Origin: Pseudomonas sp.
Lineage (GTDB): Bacteria > Pseudomonadota > Gammaproteobacteria > Pseudomonadales > Pseudomonadaceae
Reading direction: 5' to 3'
Length of the DNA: 56,517 bases
Assembly: GCA_016763285.1 (NCBI GenBank)
Contig: JAESUC010000177.1
Location: 1 to 56,517 of the forward strand
In this document: one piece after another, positions 34,038 through 43,436 of the stretch
Numbering within the stretch: position 1 is the first letter of the stretch
Layout of the letters: each line of letters starts with the position of its first letter
The notes under the pieces: generated by a model
The model's input: the letters and a program-made list of their open reading frames with translations, nothing else
What the model was told of the DNA's origin: nothing
Databases searched by the model: none
Translations under genes and position numbers: made by a program

Positions 34038-34760
34038 TTAACGGCCTACGACCTTTTCGGCTTCTTCCACCGGGGTGTGGCGTACATCTTCGCCCTTGAC
34101 CATGAAGATCACGTTCTCGGCGATATTGCAGGCATGGTCGCCCACCCGCTCCAGCGCGCGGAGGATCCACATGACGGACATGCAGCGGGAGATATTGCGG
34201 GTGTCTTCCATCATGAAGGTGAGCAGGGTGCGGGTGGCGGCCTGGTATTCCTCGTCGACCCGCTTGTCTTCCTTCATGATGCGCAGTGCCTGGACCGAAT
34301 CCAGCCGGGCAAAGGCGTCCAGCGCGTCGCGCAGCATGCTCAGCACGTGATCACCGATGTGCCGGACTTCAAGGTAGCCGCGGGGCGCCTGGCCATCCTC
34401 GGCCAGCTTGATGGCGAACTTGGCGATCTTCTTGGCCTCGTCCCCCACCCGCTCCAGATCGGCGACCATCTTGATCACCGAGATGACCAGACGCAGATCA
34501 CGGGCGGTCGGCTGACGACGGGCGATGATCAGCGTGGCCTCTTCGTCGATATCCATTTCCATGCGGTCGACCCGCTTGTCGCCGGCGCGCACTTCCTCAC
34601 CGAGTTGACTGTCGCTGTTGACCAGCGCCTGGATCGCCCGATCGACCTGTGATTCAACCAGCCCGCCCATCTTGAGGAACTCTGTCTTGAGGTCCATCAG
34701 CTCATCGTTGAACTTGTGCGAGATGTGATCGCCGTACACTTCGTCTTTTTTATCTGTCAT
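34038..34760 (-). CDS. phoU: Phosphate signalling protein PhoU
   Basis: PhoU conveys the transport state of the Pst permease to PhoR/PhoB and restrains the Pho regulon when phosphate is sufficient. The 240-residue all-helical protein has two PhoU repeats with the metal-binding motifs DLERVGDEAKKIAKFA (about 102-117) and ALERVGDHACNIAENV. It is the last gene of pstS-pstC-pstA-pstB-phoU, 30 bases after pstB. Confidence 0.96.
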   Translation of the reverse strand: MTDKKDEVYGDHISHKFNDELMDLKTEFLKMGGLVESQVDRAIQALVNSDSQLGEEVRAGDKRVDRMEMDIDEEATLIIARRQPTARDLRLVISVIKMVADLERVGDEAKKIAKFAIKLAEDGQAPRGYLEVRHIGDHVLSMLRDALDAFARLDSVQALRIMKEDKRVDEEYQAATRTLLTFMMEDTRNISRCMSVMWILRALERVGDHACNIAENVIFMVKGEDVRHTPVEEAEKVVGR

Positions 34761-34790
34761 TACGCTTCTCCAGTGTCCAACAATCCAGGG

Positions 34791-35687
34791 TTAACCAAAG
34801 CGGCCGGTGATATAGGATTCGGTCAGCTCGTGCTCGGGCGAGGTGAATACCTTGGTGGTTTCGTTCACTTCTACCAGATGCCCGAGATGGAAATACGCGG
34901 TGCGGTTGGACACGCGTGCTGCCTGCTGCATCGAGTGGGTAACAATCACGATGGTATAGCTTTCCGACATTTCGGCAATCAGCTCTTCCACTTTCGCGGT
35001 TGCGATGGGGTCGAGGGCCGAACAGGGCTCGTCCATCAGGATCACTTCCGGGCTGACCGCAATGGCGCGGGCAATACACAGACGCTGCTGCTGTCCGCCG
35101 GACATGCCGGTGGCCATATCGTGCAGGCGATCCTTGGCTTCATTCCACAGACCGGCCTTGCGCAGGCTGTTCTCGACAATCTCGTCCAGATCGGCCTTGC
35201 GGTTGGCCAGGCCATGAATGCGTGGGCCATAGGCGACGTTGTCGTAGATCGACTTGGGGAATGGATTGGGCTTCTGGAATACCATGCCGACCCGGGCGCG
35301 CAGCTCCACTACATCGTTTTTGGCGCTGTAGATGTTCTCGCCATCCAGCAGCAGCTCGCCCTTGACCTGGCAGATGCCGATACTGTCGTTCATCCGGTTC
35401 AGGCAGCGCAGGAAGGTCGACTTGCCGCAACCGGAGGGACCGATGAAGGAGATCACCTCGTTGCGGGCGATATCCAGGCTGATGTTCTTGATGGCCCGGT
35501 TTTCTCCGTAGAAGACTTCGACATTGCGCAGCTTGAATTTCGGATTGTCCGAATAGGGCGTACCGACGGTCTTGCCCTCTTCCACGGCAATGCCTTCGCG
35601 CTGTGTCTCGACCGTAGTCTCCTGCGCAGGAGTCCTCATTTCGTTTTCAAGAGCAGCCTTGCTGGCAACGGTTTGATTGATGCTCAT
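34791..35687 (-). CDS. pstB: Phosphate ABC transporter ATPase PstB
   Basis: PstB powers high-affinity phosphate uptake. From the ATG at 35687, with AAGGAGA upstream, it has 298 residues: a 50-residue N-terminal extension, then Walker [10 protein letters not shown] (83-91), the Q-loop in [16 protein letters not shown], the signature [14 protein letters not shown], Walker [14 protein letters not shown] and the H-loop VIVTHSM. An ATG six codons earlier is unlikely because it would place the Shine-Dalgarno sequence inside the gene. Confidence 0.95.
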   Translation of the reverse strand: MSINQTVASKAALENEMRTPAQETTVETQREGIAVEEGKTVGTPYSDNPKFKLRNVEVFYGENRAIKNISLDIARNEVISFIGPSGCGKSTFLRCLNRMNDSIGICQVKGELLLDGENIYSAKNDVVELRARVGMVFQKPNPFPKSIYDNVAYGPRIHGLANRKADLDEIVENSLRKAGLWNEAKDRLHDMATGMSGGQQQRLCIARAIAVSPEVILMDEPCSALDPIATAKVEELIAEMSESYTIVIVTHSMQQAARVSNRTAYFHLGHLVEVNETTKVFTSPEHELTESYITGRFG

Positions 35688-35698
35688 AAATTTCTCCT

Positions 35699-36976
35699 TT
35701 ACCACCGGCGCTCAAGGCGTTTGCGGAGCCAGATGGCCAATGCGTTCATACTGATCATGAAGGTAAGCAGAACCATGATGCCGGCGGAGGCCAGCTCGAT
35801 AAAACCCTGTTCCGAACTGCTGGCCCACAGATAGATCTGGACCGGCAGTACTGTTGCTGAATCGAAAAATCCTTCCGGCACGTCGACGATGAAGGCCACC
35901 ATACCGATCAGCAGCAGCGGTGCGGTTTCCCCCAGCGCCTGCGCCATGCCGATGATGGAGCCGGTCAGCATGCCCGGCATGGCCAGCGGTATCACATGGT
36001 GCAATACCACCTGCATCTTCGATGCGCCAATGCCCTCGGCCGCCTCGCGGATGGACGGCGGTACGCTCTTGATCGCGGCCCGGCTGGAAATGATGATGGT
36101 CGGCAGGGTCATCAATGCCAGAACCAGACCCCCCACCACCGGAATCGAGCGGGGCATGCCGAACAGACCGATGAACACTGCCAGACCGAGCAGACCGAAA
36201 ATGATCGATGGCACGGCAGCGAGGTTGTTGATGTTCACCTCGATAAAGTCGGTGATCTTGTTCTGCGGCGCAAACTCTTCCAGATAGACGGCTGCCGCGA
36301 TGCCCATCGGGAAGGAAATGACCAGGGTAACCAGCATGGTCAGCAGCGAACCGACGATGGCGCCGAGGATACCGGCATTACCCGGGTCCCGTGAGTCACC
36401 GCGCTGGAACAGGGTGTCGTTAAAGCTGGTATCGATGACACCTTGCCCCTGCAGGTAGTCCACCCACTCCTGCTGCTGTTCGGACAAGCGAATGCTGTAT
36501 TTCGGGTCGTCGGCGTGCTTCACGTAGACCGAGACCTGATCATGCGCCTGGAACTCGAAGGTCTGGGTGGTGTTCAGCAGCTCCGGATTGGCCCGCAGCA
36601 GGTCACTGATCTCGTTGGGCGCGTAGTTACCCACCAGCCCCTTGAGCTCCCGCCGTTGAGCGCCAGTCTCGGTGCCCGGAATCAGTTCCTCCAGGGCCGC
36701 AATGATGGGTGCTGAAAAGTCGGCCATCGAGCGTTGTTCGGCATCGGTTGGATCGGTCAGGTACATCTGCTCACCGTCCAGCGACACGTCCAGCGTGATG
36801 GTGGTCTTGATGAACCCGGTATGTCCCTTGTTGATGATGTCGGCAAACAGGATGAACAGCGAGGCCAGGGCGATGAAGATCGCGACCATGCCGTAGAGCC
36901 GGAAGCGACGCTCCTTGCGATAACGCTTTTTCAGGGATTGGCGGACGATCTCCGCCTGAGAACGTTGCTCAGTCAT
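35699..36976 (-). CDS. pstA: Phosphate ABC transporter permease PstA
   Basis: The 425-residue membrane protein is one of the two Pst channel subunits. It has one N-terminal membrane segment, a large periplasmic insertion (about 65-195), then the binding-protein-dependent transport domain with the EAA-type loop [20 protein letters not shown]. The ATG at 36976 lies within the end of pstC (eight-base overlap); longer frames upstream are shadows of pstC. The large periplasmic insertion is longer than in the 296-residue Escherichia coli PstA and is usual for Pseudomonas. Confidence 0.94.
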   Translation of the reverse strand: MTEQRSQAEIVRQSLKKRYRKERRFRLYGMVAIFIALASLFILFADIINKGHTGFIKTTITLDVSLDGEQMYLTDPTDAEQRSMADFSAPIIAALEELIPGTETGAQRRELKGLVGNYAPNEISDLLRANPELLNTTQTFEFQAHDQVSVYVKHADDPKYSIRLSEQQQEWVDYLQGQGVIDTSFNDTLFQRGDSRDPGNAGILGAIVGSLLTMLVTLVISFPMGIAAAVYLEEFAPQNKITDFIEVNINNLAAVPSIIFGLLGLAVFIGLFGMPRSIPVVGGLVLALMTLPTIIISSRAAIKSVPPSIREAAEGIGASKMQVVLHHVIPLAMPGMLTGSIIGMAQALGETAPLLLIGMVAFIVDVPEGFFDSATVLPVQIYLWASSSEQGFIELASAGIMVLLTFMISMNALAIWLRKRLERRW

Positions 36977-38357
36977 ACTGTTCCCTATATTTGCGAACGA
37001 TTTTGAGTGCGACCACGTTGAGGGCCAGCGTGACGATAAACAGCAGCGCGCCCAGGGCGAAGGCAGAGAGTGTCTTGGCGCTGTCGAACTCCTGGTCACC
37101 GACCAGCAGGCTGGCGATCTGAACAGTCACGGTGGTAACCGATTCCAGCGGGTTGGCGGTCAGGTTGGCTGCCAGTCCCGCGGCCATCACCACGATCATG
37201 GTTTCACCGATCGCGCGCGAGGCTGCCAGCAGGATGCCGCCCATGATGCCGGGGAGCGCTGCCGGGAAGATCACCTTCTTCATGGTTTCGGACTGGGTGG
37301 CGCCCAATGCCAGCGAGCCGTCACGCATGGCTTGCGGCACCGCGTTGATCACATCATCTGAGAGCGAGGAAACGAACGGGATGATCATGATACCCATGAC
37401 CAGGCCTGCGGCCAGGGCGCTTTGAGACGAGGCTTCCAGCCCCACCATGCTGGCCAGGTCGCGGATAAAGGGCGCGACTGTCAGCGCGGCAAAAAAGCCG
37501 TAGACCACAGTCGGGATACCGGCGAGCAGCTCCATCAGCGGCTTGATCACCGAGCGTGCACGTTTGCTGGCGTATTCCGACAGGTAGACCGCAGACAGCA
37601 GGCCGGTGGGCACCGCGACCAGCAGCGCAATGGCGGAAATCAACAGGGTGCCGGTAAACAGCGGGATCACGCCGAAGGCGCCCTCGGAGCCAACCTGGTC
37701 TGCACGCAGGGCGGTTTGCGGACTCCAGCTGGTGCTGAACAGGAAATCGCTGATCGGAACGCGCTCGAAAAAACGCAGGGTTTCGAACAGGACCGAAAAC
37801 ACGATACCGGCGGTGGTCAGTACCGCCACCGCCGCACAGAAGAAGAAGGTCCAGCGCAGGGCGCGCTCGACGTTTTCCCGGGCATTGATATGGGCCGCCA
37901 CGCGGGTCCAGGCAAAGGCTGCACCCAGAATGGCGATCAGGATCACCAGGGTGGCCTTGAAGTTCTCGCTACGATCGCGCAGGTCTTCCAGCACGCTGGA
38001 GGCGGCTGCGATGTAGTCCGGAACCATGGTGGCGTCGAGTTTGCCGGCGGCCACGTTGCTGATCTGGGACAGCATCAAACTGGCACGGCCAGCACCTTCG
38101 GGCCAGGCGTCCTGCGGCAGGGAGGCGATGACCAGGGCCTGGATGACACGGCCCTCGAAGGCCGCCCAGACGCCGAGAACGATCAGCGCGGGTATGGCGC
38201 ACCAGAGGGCTGCCCGCGCTGCATAATAAAAGGGGAGTGCCTTGAGATTACGGATACCGCCAAGGGGCTCGGCGACCGCGCGCGAACGCATCAGCGCCAG
38301 GCTGTAGGCGACCGGGGTAAGCACCAGGATCAGTAGCAGAAGATGGGCCGTTTGCAT
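36969..38357 (-). CDS. pstC: Phosphate ABC transporter permease PstC
   Basis: The second Pst channel subunit, 462 residues. The N-terminal half has an extra hydrophobic segment and a periplasmic region not present in shorter PstC proteins; the C-terminal half has GVIPLFTGTLLISAIALLVA, IPTVVYGFFAAL and the EAA-type loop MRDGSLALGATQSETMKKVIFP. It begins about 150 bases after the pstS stop, past a terminator, so transcription probably continues by read-through or from its own promoter. Confidence 0.94.
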   Translation of the reverse strand: MQTAHLLLLILVLTPVAYSLALMRSRAVAEPLGGIRNLKALPFYYAARAALWCAIPALIVLGVWAAFEGRVIQALVIASLPQDAWPEGAGRASLMLSQISNVAAGKLDATMVPDYIAAASSVLEDLRDRSENFKATLVILIAILGAAFAWTRVAAHINARENVERALRWTFFFCAAVAVLTTAGIVFSVLFETLRFFERVPISDFLFSTSWSPQTALRADQVGSEGAFGVIPLFTGTLLISAIALLVAVPTGLLSAVYLSEYASKRARSVIKPLMELLAGIPTVVYGFFAALTVAPFIRDLASMVGLEASSQSALAAGLVMGIMIIPFVSSLSDDVINAVPQAMRDGSLALGATQSETMKKVIFPAALPGIMGGILLAASRAIGETMIVVMAAGLAANLTANPLESVTTVTVQIASLLVGDQEFDSAKTLSAFALGALLFIVTLALNVVALKIVRKYREQYD

Positions 38358-38449
38358 AACAGTCTCTGTATTGATGGCGTGATTTGGCTAGCTGCGAGCG
38401 ACAGTCTGCCAGTTTGCTAAGGAAAAATAATCACGCAAACGTAATAAAA

Positions 38450-38475
38450 GAACGCGGGCCCGCAAGCCCGCGTTC
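38450..38475 (-). terminator. Intrinsic terminator (attenuator) after pstS
   Basis: GAACGCGGGC and GCCCGCGTTC form a perfect 10-bp stem around a 6-base loop. On the minus strand it is followed by TTTTATTACG. Sited between pstS and pstC, it can lower expression of the permease genes relative to the abundant binding protein. Confidence 0.85.
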
Positions 38476-38508
38476 TCAGTTGTCATCCCTGACGCCTCCA
38501 GTCGGAGC

Positions 38509-39555
38509 TTACAGCTCGTCACCGGTCAGCGGCTTCATTTCCTTGACAGCCTTGGCGATTTCCATACGTGCATTACGCGGGTTGGGAACCAGGCCAACAT
38601 CGACCAGATAGCCGTTGTCACCCCAGGCGCCTTCGCTGGTGAACTCGGTCACGTATTCCTGAATGCCGGGGATCACACCAACGTGGGCATTCTTGACGTA
38701 GAAATACAGTGAGCGGGCAACCGGGAAAGCTTCATCAGAGATGGTCTCGGGGGTCGGCTCGACGCCGTCAACGGTCAAGGCGTGGATCTGGCCTTCGTTT
38801 TCCATCAGGAAGCTGTAGCCGAAGACACCGACGGTGCCCTTGTCCTGGGCCAGACGCTGGACGATCAGGTTGTCGTTTTCACCGGCTTCGACGAACGGGC
38901 CGTCTTCACGCATGCTGTGGCAGGCAGCCTTGAACGCATCTTCTTCCATGGACTTGATGAAAGGGAATTCCTTGCAACCACCTTCCATTGCGATTTCAAC
39001 GAATGCATCGCGGGTACCGGAAGTGGGCGGCGGGCCCATTACGTTGATCGCCATGTCAGGCAGGCTGGAGTCGATATCGCTCCACTTCTTGTAGGGGTTG
39101 GGCACCAGCTTGTCGCCACCCTGGGGATCCGGAACGTCCTTGGCCAGTGCCAGGTAGATTTCCTTCAGGGACAGGTCCCACTTTTCGGCTTCGTTGGACT
39201 GGGCAAGAACAATACCGTCAGAACCGATCTTCACTTCGGTGACTTTCTCGACGCCGTTGTCCTGGCACATCTCGAACTCGCTGCCCTTCATGCGGCGCGA
39301 GGAGTTGGTGATGTCGGGGTGCTGAACGCCAACGCCTGCGCAGAACAGCTTCATGCCGCCGCCGGAACCGGTGGACTCGAGCTTGGGAGTCGGGAAGTCG
39401 GTGTTACGACCGAAACGCTCGGCAACAACGGTTGCGAACGGATAAACAGTGGATGAGCCGACGATGTTGATGGTATCGCGAGCCATGGCCGGGGCAGCGA
39501 CGGTAGCAAGGCTGACCGCGAGTGCTGCTGTGGTAAGAGCTGTCTTCAATTTCAT
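38509..39555 (-). CDS. pstS: Phosphate-binding periplasmic protein PstS
   Basis: PstS captures phosphate in the periplasm for PstCAB. The 348-residue protein starts MKLKTALTTAALAVSLATVA, a Sec signal cleaved near AMARD, then INIVGSSTVYPFATVVAERFG with the phosphate-binding STV loop; SSRRMKGSE and PPPTSGTRDAF provide further phosphate contacts. I chose the ATG at 39555, with GGAG ten bases upstream, over the ATG five codons earlier. Expression should be under PhoB through the Pho box 74 bases upstream. Confidence 0.95.
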   Translation of the reverse strand: MKLKTALTTAALAVSLATVAAPAMARDTINIVGSSTVYPFATVVAERFGRNTDFPTPKLESTGSGGGMKLFCAGVGVQHPDITNSSRRMKGSEFEMCQDNGVEKVTEVKIGSDGIVLAQSNEAEKWDLSLKEIYLALAKDVPDPQGGDKLVPNPYKKWSDIDSSLPDMAINVMGPPPTSGTRDAFVEIAMEGGCKEFPFIKSMEEDAFKAACHSMREDGPFVEAGENDNLIVQRLAQDKGTVGVFGYSFLMENEGQIHALTVDGVEPTPETISDEAFPVARSLYFYVKNAHVGVIPGIQEYVTEFTSEGAWGDNGYLVDVGLVPNPRNARMEIAKAVKEMKPLTGDEL

Positions 39556-39612
39556 CACTTGCATCTCCATTATGACGTTGTGTACCGGGTGTGTTGTTTC
39601 GCCGATGGGAGA

Positions 39613-39618
39613 ACAGTA
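39613..39618 (-). promoter_or_regulatory. Predicted -10 element of the pstS promoter
   Basis: TACTGT on the minus strand lies 10 bases downstream of the Pho box, the standard spacing in PhoB-activated promoters where the box replaces the -35 element. It matches TATAAT at four of six positions. Confidence 0.55.
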
Positions 39619-39628
39619 ATGGGTCTGT

Positions 39629-39646
39629 GTGACAGCTTTGTTACAT
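39629..39646 (-). promoter_or_regulatory. Pho box (PhoB site) upstream of pstS
   Basis: On the minus strand ATGTAACAAAGCTGTCAC matches the 18-base Pho box consensus (CTGTCATAWAWCTGTCAY) at 14 positions; the downstream 7-mer CTGTCAC is perfect. Its placement relative to the -10 element and pstS start fits class-II activation by PhoB under phosphate limitation. Confidence 0.8.
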
Positions 39647-39727
39647 GAATCGAAATTGCGAAGGGGTCGACAGAAACTTTTTGCGCAGGTTGCGGTCCCG
39701 GCAGGCGCAGGCCGCCACCTGTGTTGT

Positions 39728-40957
39728 TTAGGCGAAGAACCAGTAGCACACCGCGATGGCCGTCAGCATCCCGGCCAGGTCTGCCAGCAAAGCGCAGCCC
39801 AGGCCATGGCGGATCCGGGTAATGCCGACCGCGCCGAAATACACGGCGATGACGTAGAAGGTGGTTTCCGTGCTGCCCTGAAAGGTCGCAGCCAGCAACG
39901 CGGGGAAGCTGTCCACGCCGAAGGTGTCCATGGTCTCGATCATCATCGCCCGGGCGCCGCTCCCCGACAGGGGTTTGATGAAGGCAGTCGGCAACGCGTC
40001 GATAAACCGGGTATCCCAGCCCAGCCCCTCGACCAGCCAGCGCACGCCGTCGAGCGCGCCATCGAGCACGCCGCTGGCGCGCAGGGCGCCCACCGCCACC
40101 AGCATGGCGACCAGATAGGGCAACAGGGAAATGGTGAAGCTGAAGCCCTCCTTGGCTCCTTCGATAAAGGTGTCGTACACGTTGACCTTGCGTAGCGCGC
40201 CAATGGCCAGAAACGCAATGACGATTCCGAACAGCGTCAGGTTGCCGACCAGGCTCGAGGTGGCTGCCAGCGCCTGGGCCGACATGCCGGCCAGTGTGGC
40301 GAGCAGTAAACCCAGTGCCGCGGCGCCAGCCAGCAGGTAGGCCAGAACTACCGGGTGCCAGAGCTTCAGGCGCTGCATGAATGCGACGCTGAGCAGGCCG
40401 ACCAGGCTGGAGGCGGTCGTCGCCAGCAGGATCGGCAGGAATACGGCGGTGGGCTCGGCTGCACCCTGCTGGGCCCGGTACATGAAGATGGTCACCGGCA
40501 GCAGGGTAAGTGACGAGGAATTGAGCACCAGGAACAGGATCTGGGCGTTACTTGCGGTATTGGGGCTGGGATTCAGGCTTTGCAGCGAGTGCATGGCCTT
40601 GATGCCGATGGGCGTGGCTGCGTTGTCCAGGCCCAGGATGTTCGCCGCGAAATTCATGCTGATGTGCCCGAGCGCGGGGTGGCCGCTGGGCACCTCGGGC
40701 ATAAGGTGGCGAAACAGCGGGTCCAGCGCCCGCGCCAGCACACGGATCAGACCGGCCTTTTCGGCAATGGCGAGAAAACCCAGCCACAGGGTCATGGTAC
40801 CCACCAGCACCAGTATGATCTCCACGCTGAGCCGGGCCATGTCGAACAGCGAGGCGACCAGTCGGCTGAACACCTCGGCATCGCCCATGCCCAGCCATTG
40901 CCAGAGGGCCGCCGCGAAGGCGGCGAGGAAGAAACTCAGCCAGATTCCATTCAGCAT
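39728..40957 (-). CDS. Nucleoside-recognition (Gate) domain membrane protein, SpmA-SpmB fusion type
   Basis: The 409-residue protein has about ten membrane segments and two Gate domains. The first half contains GHISMNFAANILGLDNAATPIGIKAM (SpmA-like) and the second half IKPLSGSGARAMMIETMDTFG and GSTETTFYVIAVYFGAVGI (SpmB-like), joined in one chain. The substrate is not known; these proteins are distant relatives of nucleoside transporters. It ends four bases before the start of the neighbouring gene region and runs leftward, likely in one operon with the amidase gene upstream. Confidence 0.85.
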   Translation of the reverse strand: MLNGIWLSFFLAAFAAALWQWLGMGDAEVFSRLVASLFDMARLSVEIILVLVGTMTLWLGFLAIAEKAGLIRVLARALDPLFRHLMPEVPSGHPALGHISMNFAANILGLDNAATPIGIKAMHSLQSLNPSPNTASNAQILFLVLNSSSLTLLPVTIFMYRAQQGAAEPTAVFLPILLATTASSLVGLLSVAFMQRLKLWHPVVLAYLLAGAAALGLLLATLAGMSAQALAATSSLVGNLTLFGIVIAFLAIGALRKVNVYDTFIEGAKEGFSFTISLLPYLVAMLVAVGALRASGVLDGALDGVRWLVEGLGWDTRFIDALPTAFIKPLSGSGARAMMIETMDTFGVDSFPALLAATFQGSTETTFYVIAVYFGAVGITRIRHGLGCALLADLAGMLTAIAVCYWFFA

Positions 40958-40960
40958 CGG

Positions 40961-41869
40961 TCAGGTATTTCCTGTCTGGGCCGCCTGGCAGCGCGGCAGG
41001 TCCGGCGACACAGGTGGCAGATCGGGGGCCTGCGGCTGTGGAGCAGGATCGCACCACAGGTCGGAATCCGTCGCCCCGGGAACCAGGGCGGCCAGTATGG
41101 CTGCGGTTTCACTGTCGGCTACGCCGTCGTGGAGCGCCGGCCGAAAACGCATCTGGAAGGCCGCGATAACGTTGCGCCGAGCCCTGTCCGGGGTGGCGGC
41201 CGGATCCGAGCCACTCATCGCCAGGCTGTAGCCGAATGCCTGCAGGGCTTCATCAAACCATTGGGGTGGTGGCACACGTCCCGCCAGTGCATGTTCGTGG
41301 TGTGCCACCTGGGCGGCATCCGGCCAGATCGACACACCCGCCTGCGCCAGCTGGCGCCACGGAAACAGCGGCCCCGGATCGACCTTGCGCTGGGGGGCGA
41401 CATCGCTATGCCCGAGCACACGGTCCGGGCTCAGTTGGTGGCGTTTCAGGATGTCCTGCAGCAGCGGTATCAGTGCATCGACCTGCTCTGCCGGCCAGGG
41501 GTGCCATACGCGACCCTCGGGTGTGTCGCTGTAGCCGGGATGGACAATCTCGATGCCGACCGATGAGCCGTTTAACCAGGTGCGGCCCTGCCAGCTGCTG
41601 TCGCCGGCATGCCAGGCGCGGCGGTTCTCGTCGACCAGGCGGTAGACAACGGGCTCTTCACTGATCAGGTAATGGCTGCTGACGGCGCCGCGGGTCAGGT
41701 GCTGCAGCGCCCGGTCGAAGCCGGAGGAGGTGTAATGCACGATGACGTACTGCACCCGGCTGTCATGGTTGGCCGACTGGTAGCGATCATCGATCTCGAG
41801 GCTGCGGGTGCAGCCGCCGAGCACGACCAGCAGGCTCAGACATGTCAGTGCCAGGTAACGACGAAGCAT
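40961..41869 (-). CDS. N-acetylmuramoyl-L-alanine amidase lipoprotein, AmiD-like
   Basis: AmiD-type zinc amidases cut the MurNAc-peptide bond at the outer-membrane face. The 302-residue protein starts MLRRYLALTCLSLLVVLGGC, a lipoprotein signal, followed by an Amidase_2 domain (about 40-190): YVIVHYTSSGFD with the first zinc histidine, SSVGIEIVHPG, and LGHSDVAPQRKVDPGPLFPW with the others. A peptidoglycan-binding-like helical segment follows (about 210-270) and then a Pro-rich tail. The ATG 13 codons earlier would bury the signal peptide and is rejected. Confidence 0.88.
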   Translation of the reverse strand: MLRRYLALTCLSLLVVLGGCTRSLEIDDRYQSANHDSRVQYVIVHYTSSGFDRALQHLTRGAVSSHYLISEEPVVYRLVDENRRAWHAGDSSWQGRTWLNGSSVGIEIVHPGYSDTPEGRVWHPWPAEQVDALIPLLQDILKRHQLSPDRVLGHSDVAPQRKVDPGPLFPWRQLAQAGVSIWPDAAQVAHHEHALAGRVPPPQWFDEALQAFGYSLAMSGSDPAATPDRARRNVIAAFQMRFRPALHDGVADSETAAILAALVPGATDSDLWCDPAPQPQAPDLPPVSPDLPRCQAAQTGNT

Positions 41870-41981
41870 GGATGCAGACTCTGTTTGGCAAAAGCAGCAG
41901 GCTAGCATGCCCTCTCAGAGTCTGCAGCGTCTCAATGTCGTGGCGTGGCTGGCGGCTTGAGCCGTGGTTTGAAATCTGCAC

Positions 41982-42046
41982 GCCAGGGCTTGCCCTGGCA
42001 GTGGGAGCGGTTCGGGCAGTCGGCCTGGCAGCCCCGGCAGGGCAAG
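41982..42046. repeat. GC-rich inverted-repeat element, REP-like
   Basis: GCCAGGGC-tt-GCCCTGGC is an 18-base perfect palindrome; CTTGCCCTG in it is also complementary to CAGGGCAAG at 42038-42046, and GTGGGAGCGG between them recalls part of Pseudomonas REP sequences. It lies in the 274-base gap between divergent amidase and photolyase genes. Assignment to a known REP family is not certain. Confidence 0.4.
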
Positions 42047-42080
42047 GGAGCGGAAGATTCAGGATTCACGGTAATCACTC

Positions 42081-42110
42081 TTGGTGTTCTGATGTTATAC
42101 ACAATATCAT
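42081..42110 (+). promoter_or_regulatory. Predicted sigma-70 promoter of the photolyase/cryptochrome gene
   Basis: TTGGTG (42081-42086) and TATCAT (42105-42110), 18 bases apart, form a plausible -35/-10 pair. Transcription would start near 42117, inside an imperfect dyad at 42114-42130 (TGTAt-CGAATTCG-TACA) that could be a repressor site. Confidence 0.45.
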
Positions 42111-42143
42111 CCTTGTATCGAATTCGTACAGGGGTGTGCCGTT

Positions 42144-43430
42144 ATGGTCAGTCTGATGTGGTTCAAACAGGATCTGCGTACCGATGACAATCCGGCACTG
42201 CAGGCTGCCATGCAGCATGCGGAATGCGTTCCGGTGTACTGTCTGGATCCACGCTGGTTCGTGCCAGACGGCCGGGGGCTGGTGCGTTGTGGTGCCCGGC
42301 GAGCGCAGTTTCTGCTGGAAAGCCTGGTTGATCTGAAACGTTCCCTGCGGCTGGCAGGGTCGGATCTGCTGGTGCTATCGGGTGAGCCGGAACAGCTACT
42401 GCCGGCGTTGTGCGCAGCGCTGGGGGTGGCCGTGATCCATACCCATGAAGAGCATGCGCCGGACGAGCAGGCGCTGCTGGCCCGCCTTGGGCGGTCGCTG
42501 CCGGAGCAGGTGGAGCTGAAGGCTGAAGCCGGCAACGGCCTCTTTGACCCGACGCAGCTGCCCTTTGCACTGGACCAACTGCCGGGTGTATTCACCCGCT
42601 TTCGCAACAAGATCGAGAAGCAGCCGCCGGCGCACCTGCCGCTGGGCCGGCCGGCGGCCTTCGCTCCCTTGCCTGCCGCTGCCCTGGAGCACGTGCAGGC
42701 GATCCCCTCGTTGCAGGATCTCGGTCTTGAGGTGGTGGCAGTCGAGCCGCGCACAGCTCTGCCCGCCGGTGGCGGCGAGACGGCCGGCAGGGCCTGGATG
42801 GACGACTATCTGTGGGGCAGCCGGGCGGTACGCCATTACAAGGACACCCGGAACCAGCTGCTGGGCCGCTACTTTTCGTCGAAACTCTCGCCCTGGTTGG
42901 CCCATGGCTGTCTGTCCCCACGGCGGATTGTCGAGGAACTGCGCGCCCACGAGCAGGGCCATGGGGCCAACGATTCTACCTACTGGTTGTGGTTCGAACT
43001 GCTATGGCGGGAGTTCTTTCGCCTGAGTTTGCGCGTGCACGGGGTGGCGTTCTTTCGCCACGGCGGCCTGGCCGGAGGCGCGCCGCCGCGGGGCAACGAC
43101 CAGCGCTGGATCGACTGGCGCGAGGGCCGTACCGGTCAGCCCTTTGTGGACGCCTGTCTGCGTGAGCTCAACGCCAGTGGCTTCATGTCCAATCGCGGGC
43201 GACAGATTGCGGCCAGTTATCTGGTTCATGAGCTGCAGCAGGACTGGCGGCTGGGCGCCAGTTGGTTCGAGCAGCAGCTGGTCGACTACGACGTGGCAAG
43301 CAACTGGGGCAACTGGGCCTATATAGCCGGGGTCGGTCACGATCCGCGCGGCGGCAGGGCGTTCAATGTCGCCATGCAGGCGCAGCGCCATGATCCCGAG
43401 GGAACCTACGTGGCCACCTGGCTCAAATAA
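42144..43430 (+). CDS. DASH-type cryptochrome/photolyase
   Basis: The 428-residue protein has an N-terminal antenna-binding alpha/beta domain (SLMWFKQDLRTDDNPAL, about 1-130) and a C-terminal FAD domain (about 200-428). VASNWGNWAYIAGVGHDPRGGRAFN is the DASH branch version of the photolyase signature (CPD photolyases differ here), and YLWGSRAVRHYKDTRNQLLG precedes it. DASH proteins repair cyclobutane dimers in single-stranded DNA or act in light sensing. It is divergent from the amidase gene; no LitR/CarH-like regulator is adjacent. Confidence 0.9.
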   Translation: MVSLMWFKQDLRTDDNPALQAAMQHAECVPVYCLDPRWFVPDGRGLVRCGARRAQFLLESLVDLKRSLRLAGSDLLVLSGEPEQLLPALCAALGVAVIHTHEEHAPDEQALLARLGRSLPEQVELKAEAGNGLFDPTQLPFALDQLPGVFTRFRNKIEKQPPAHLPLGRPAAFAPLPAAALEHVQAIPSLQDLGLEVVAVEPRTALPAGGGETAGRAWMDDYLWGSRAVRHYKDTRNQLLGRYFSSKLSPWLAHGCLSPRRIVEELRAHEQGHGANDSTYWLWFELLWREFFRLSLRVHGVAFFRHGGLAGGAPPRGNDQRWIDWREGRTGQPFVDACLRELNASGFMSNRGRQIAASYLVHELQQDWRLGASWFEQQLVDYDVASNWGNWAYIAGVGHDPRGGRAFNVAMQAQRHDPEGTYVATWLK

Positions 43431-43436
43431 CGCGGC

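Noticed and set aside
36977-37099. N-terminal extension of PstA
   Set aside because: The extra residues are an out-of-frame reading of pstC; the ATG at 36976 overlaps pstC by eight bases as is usual for coupled genes.
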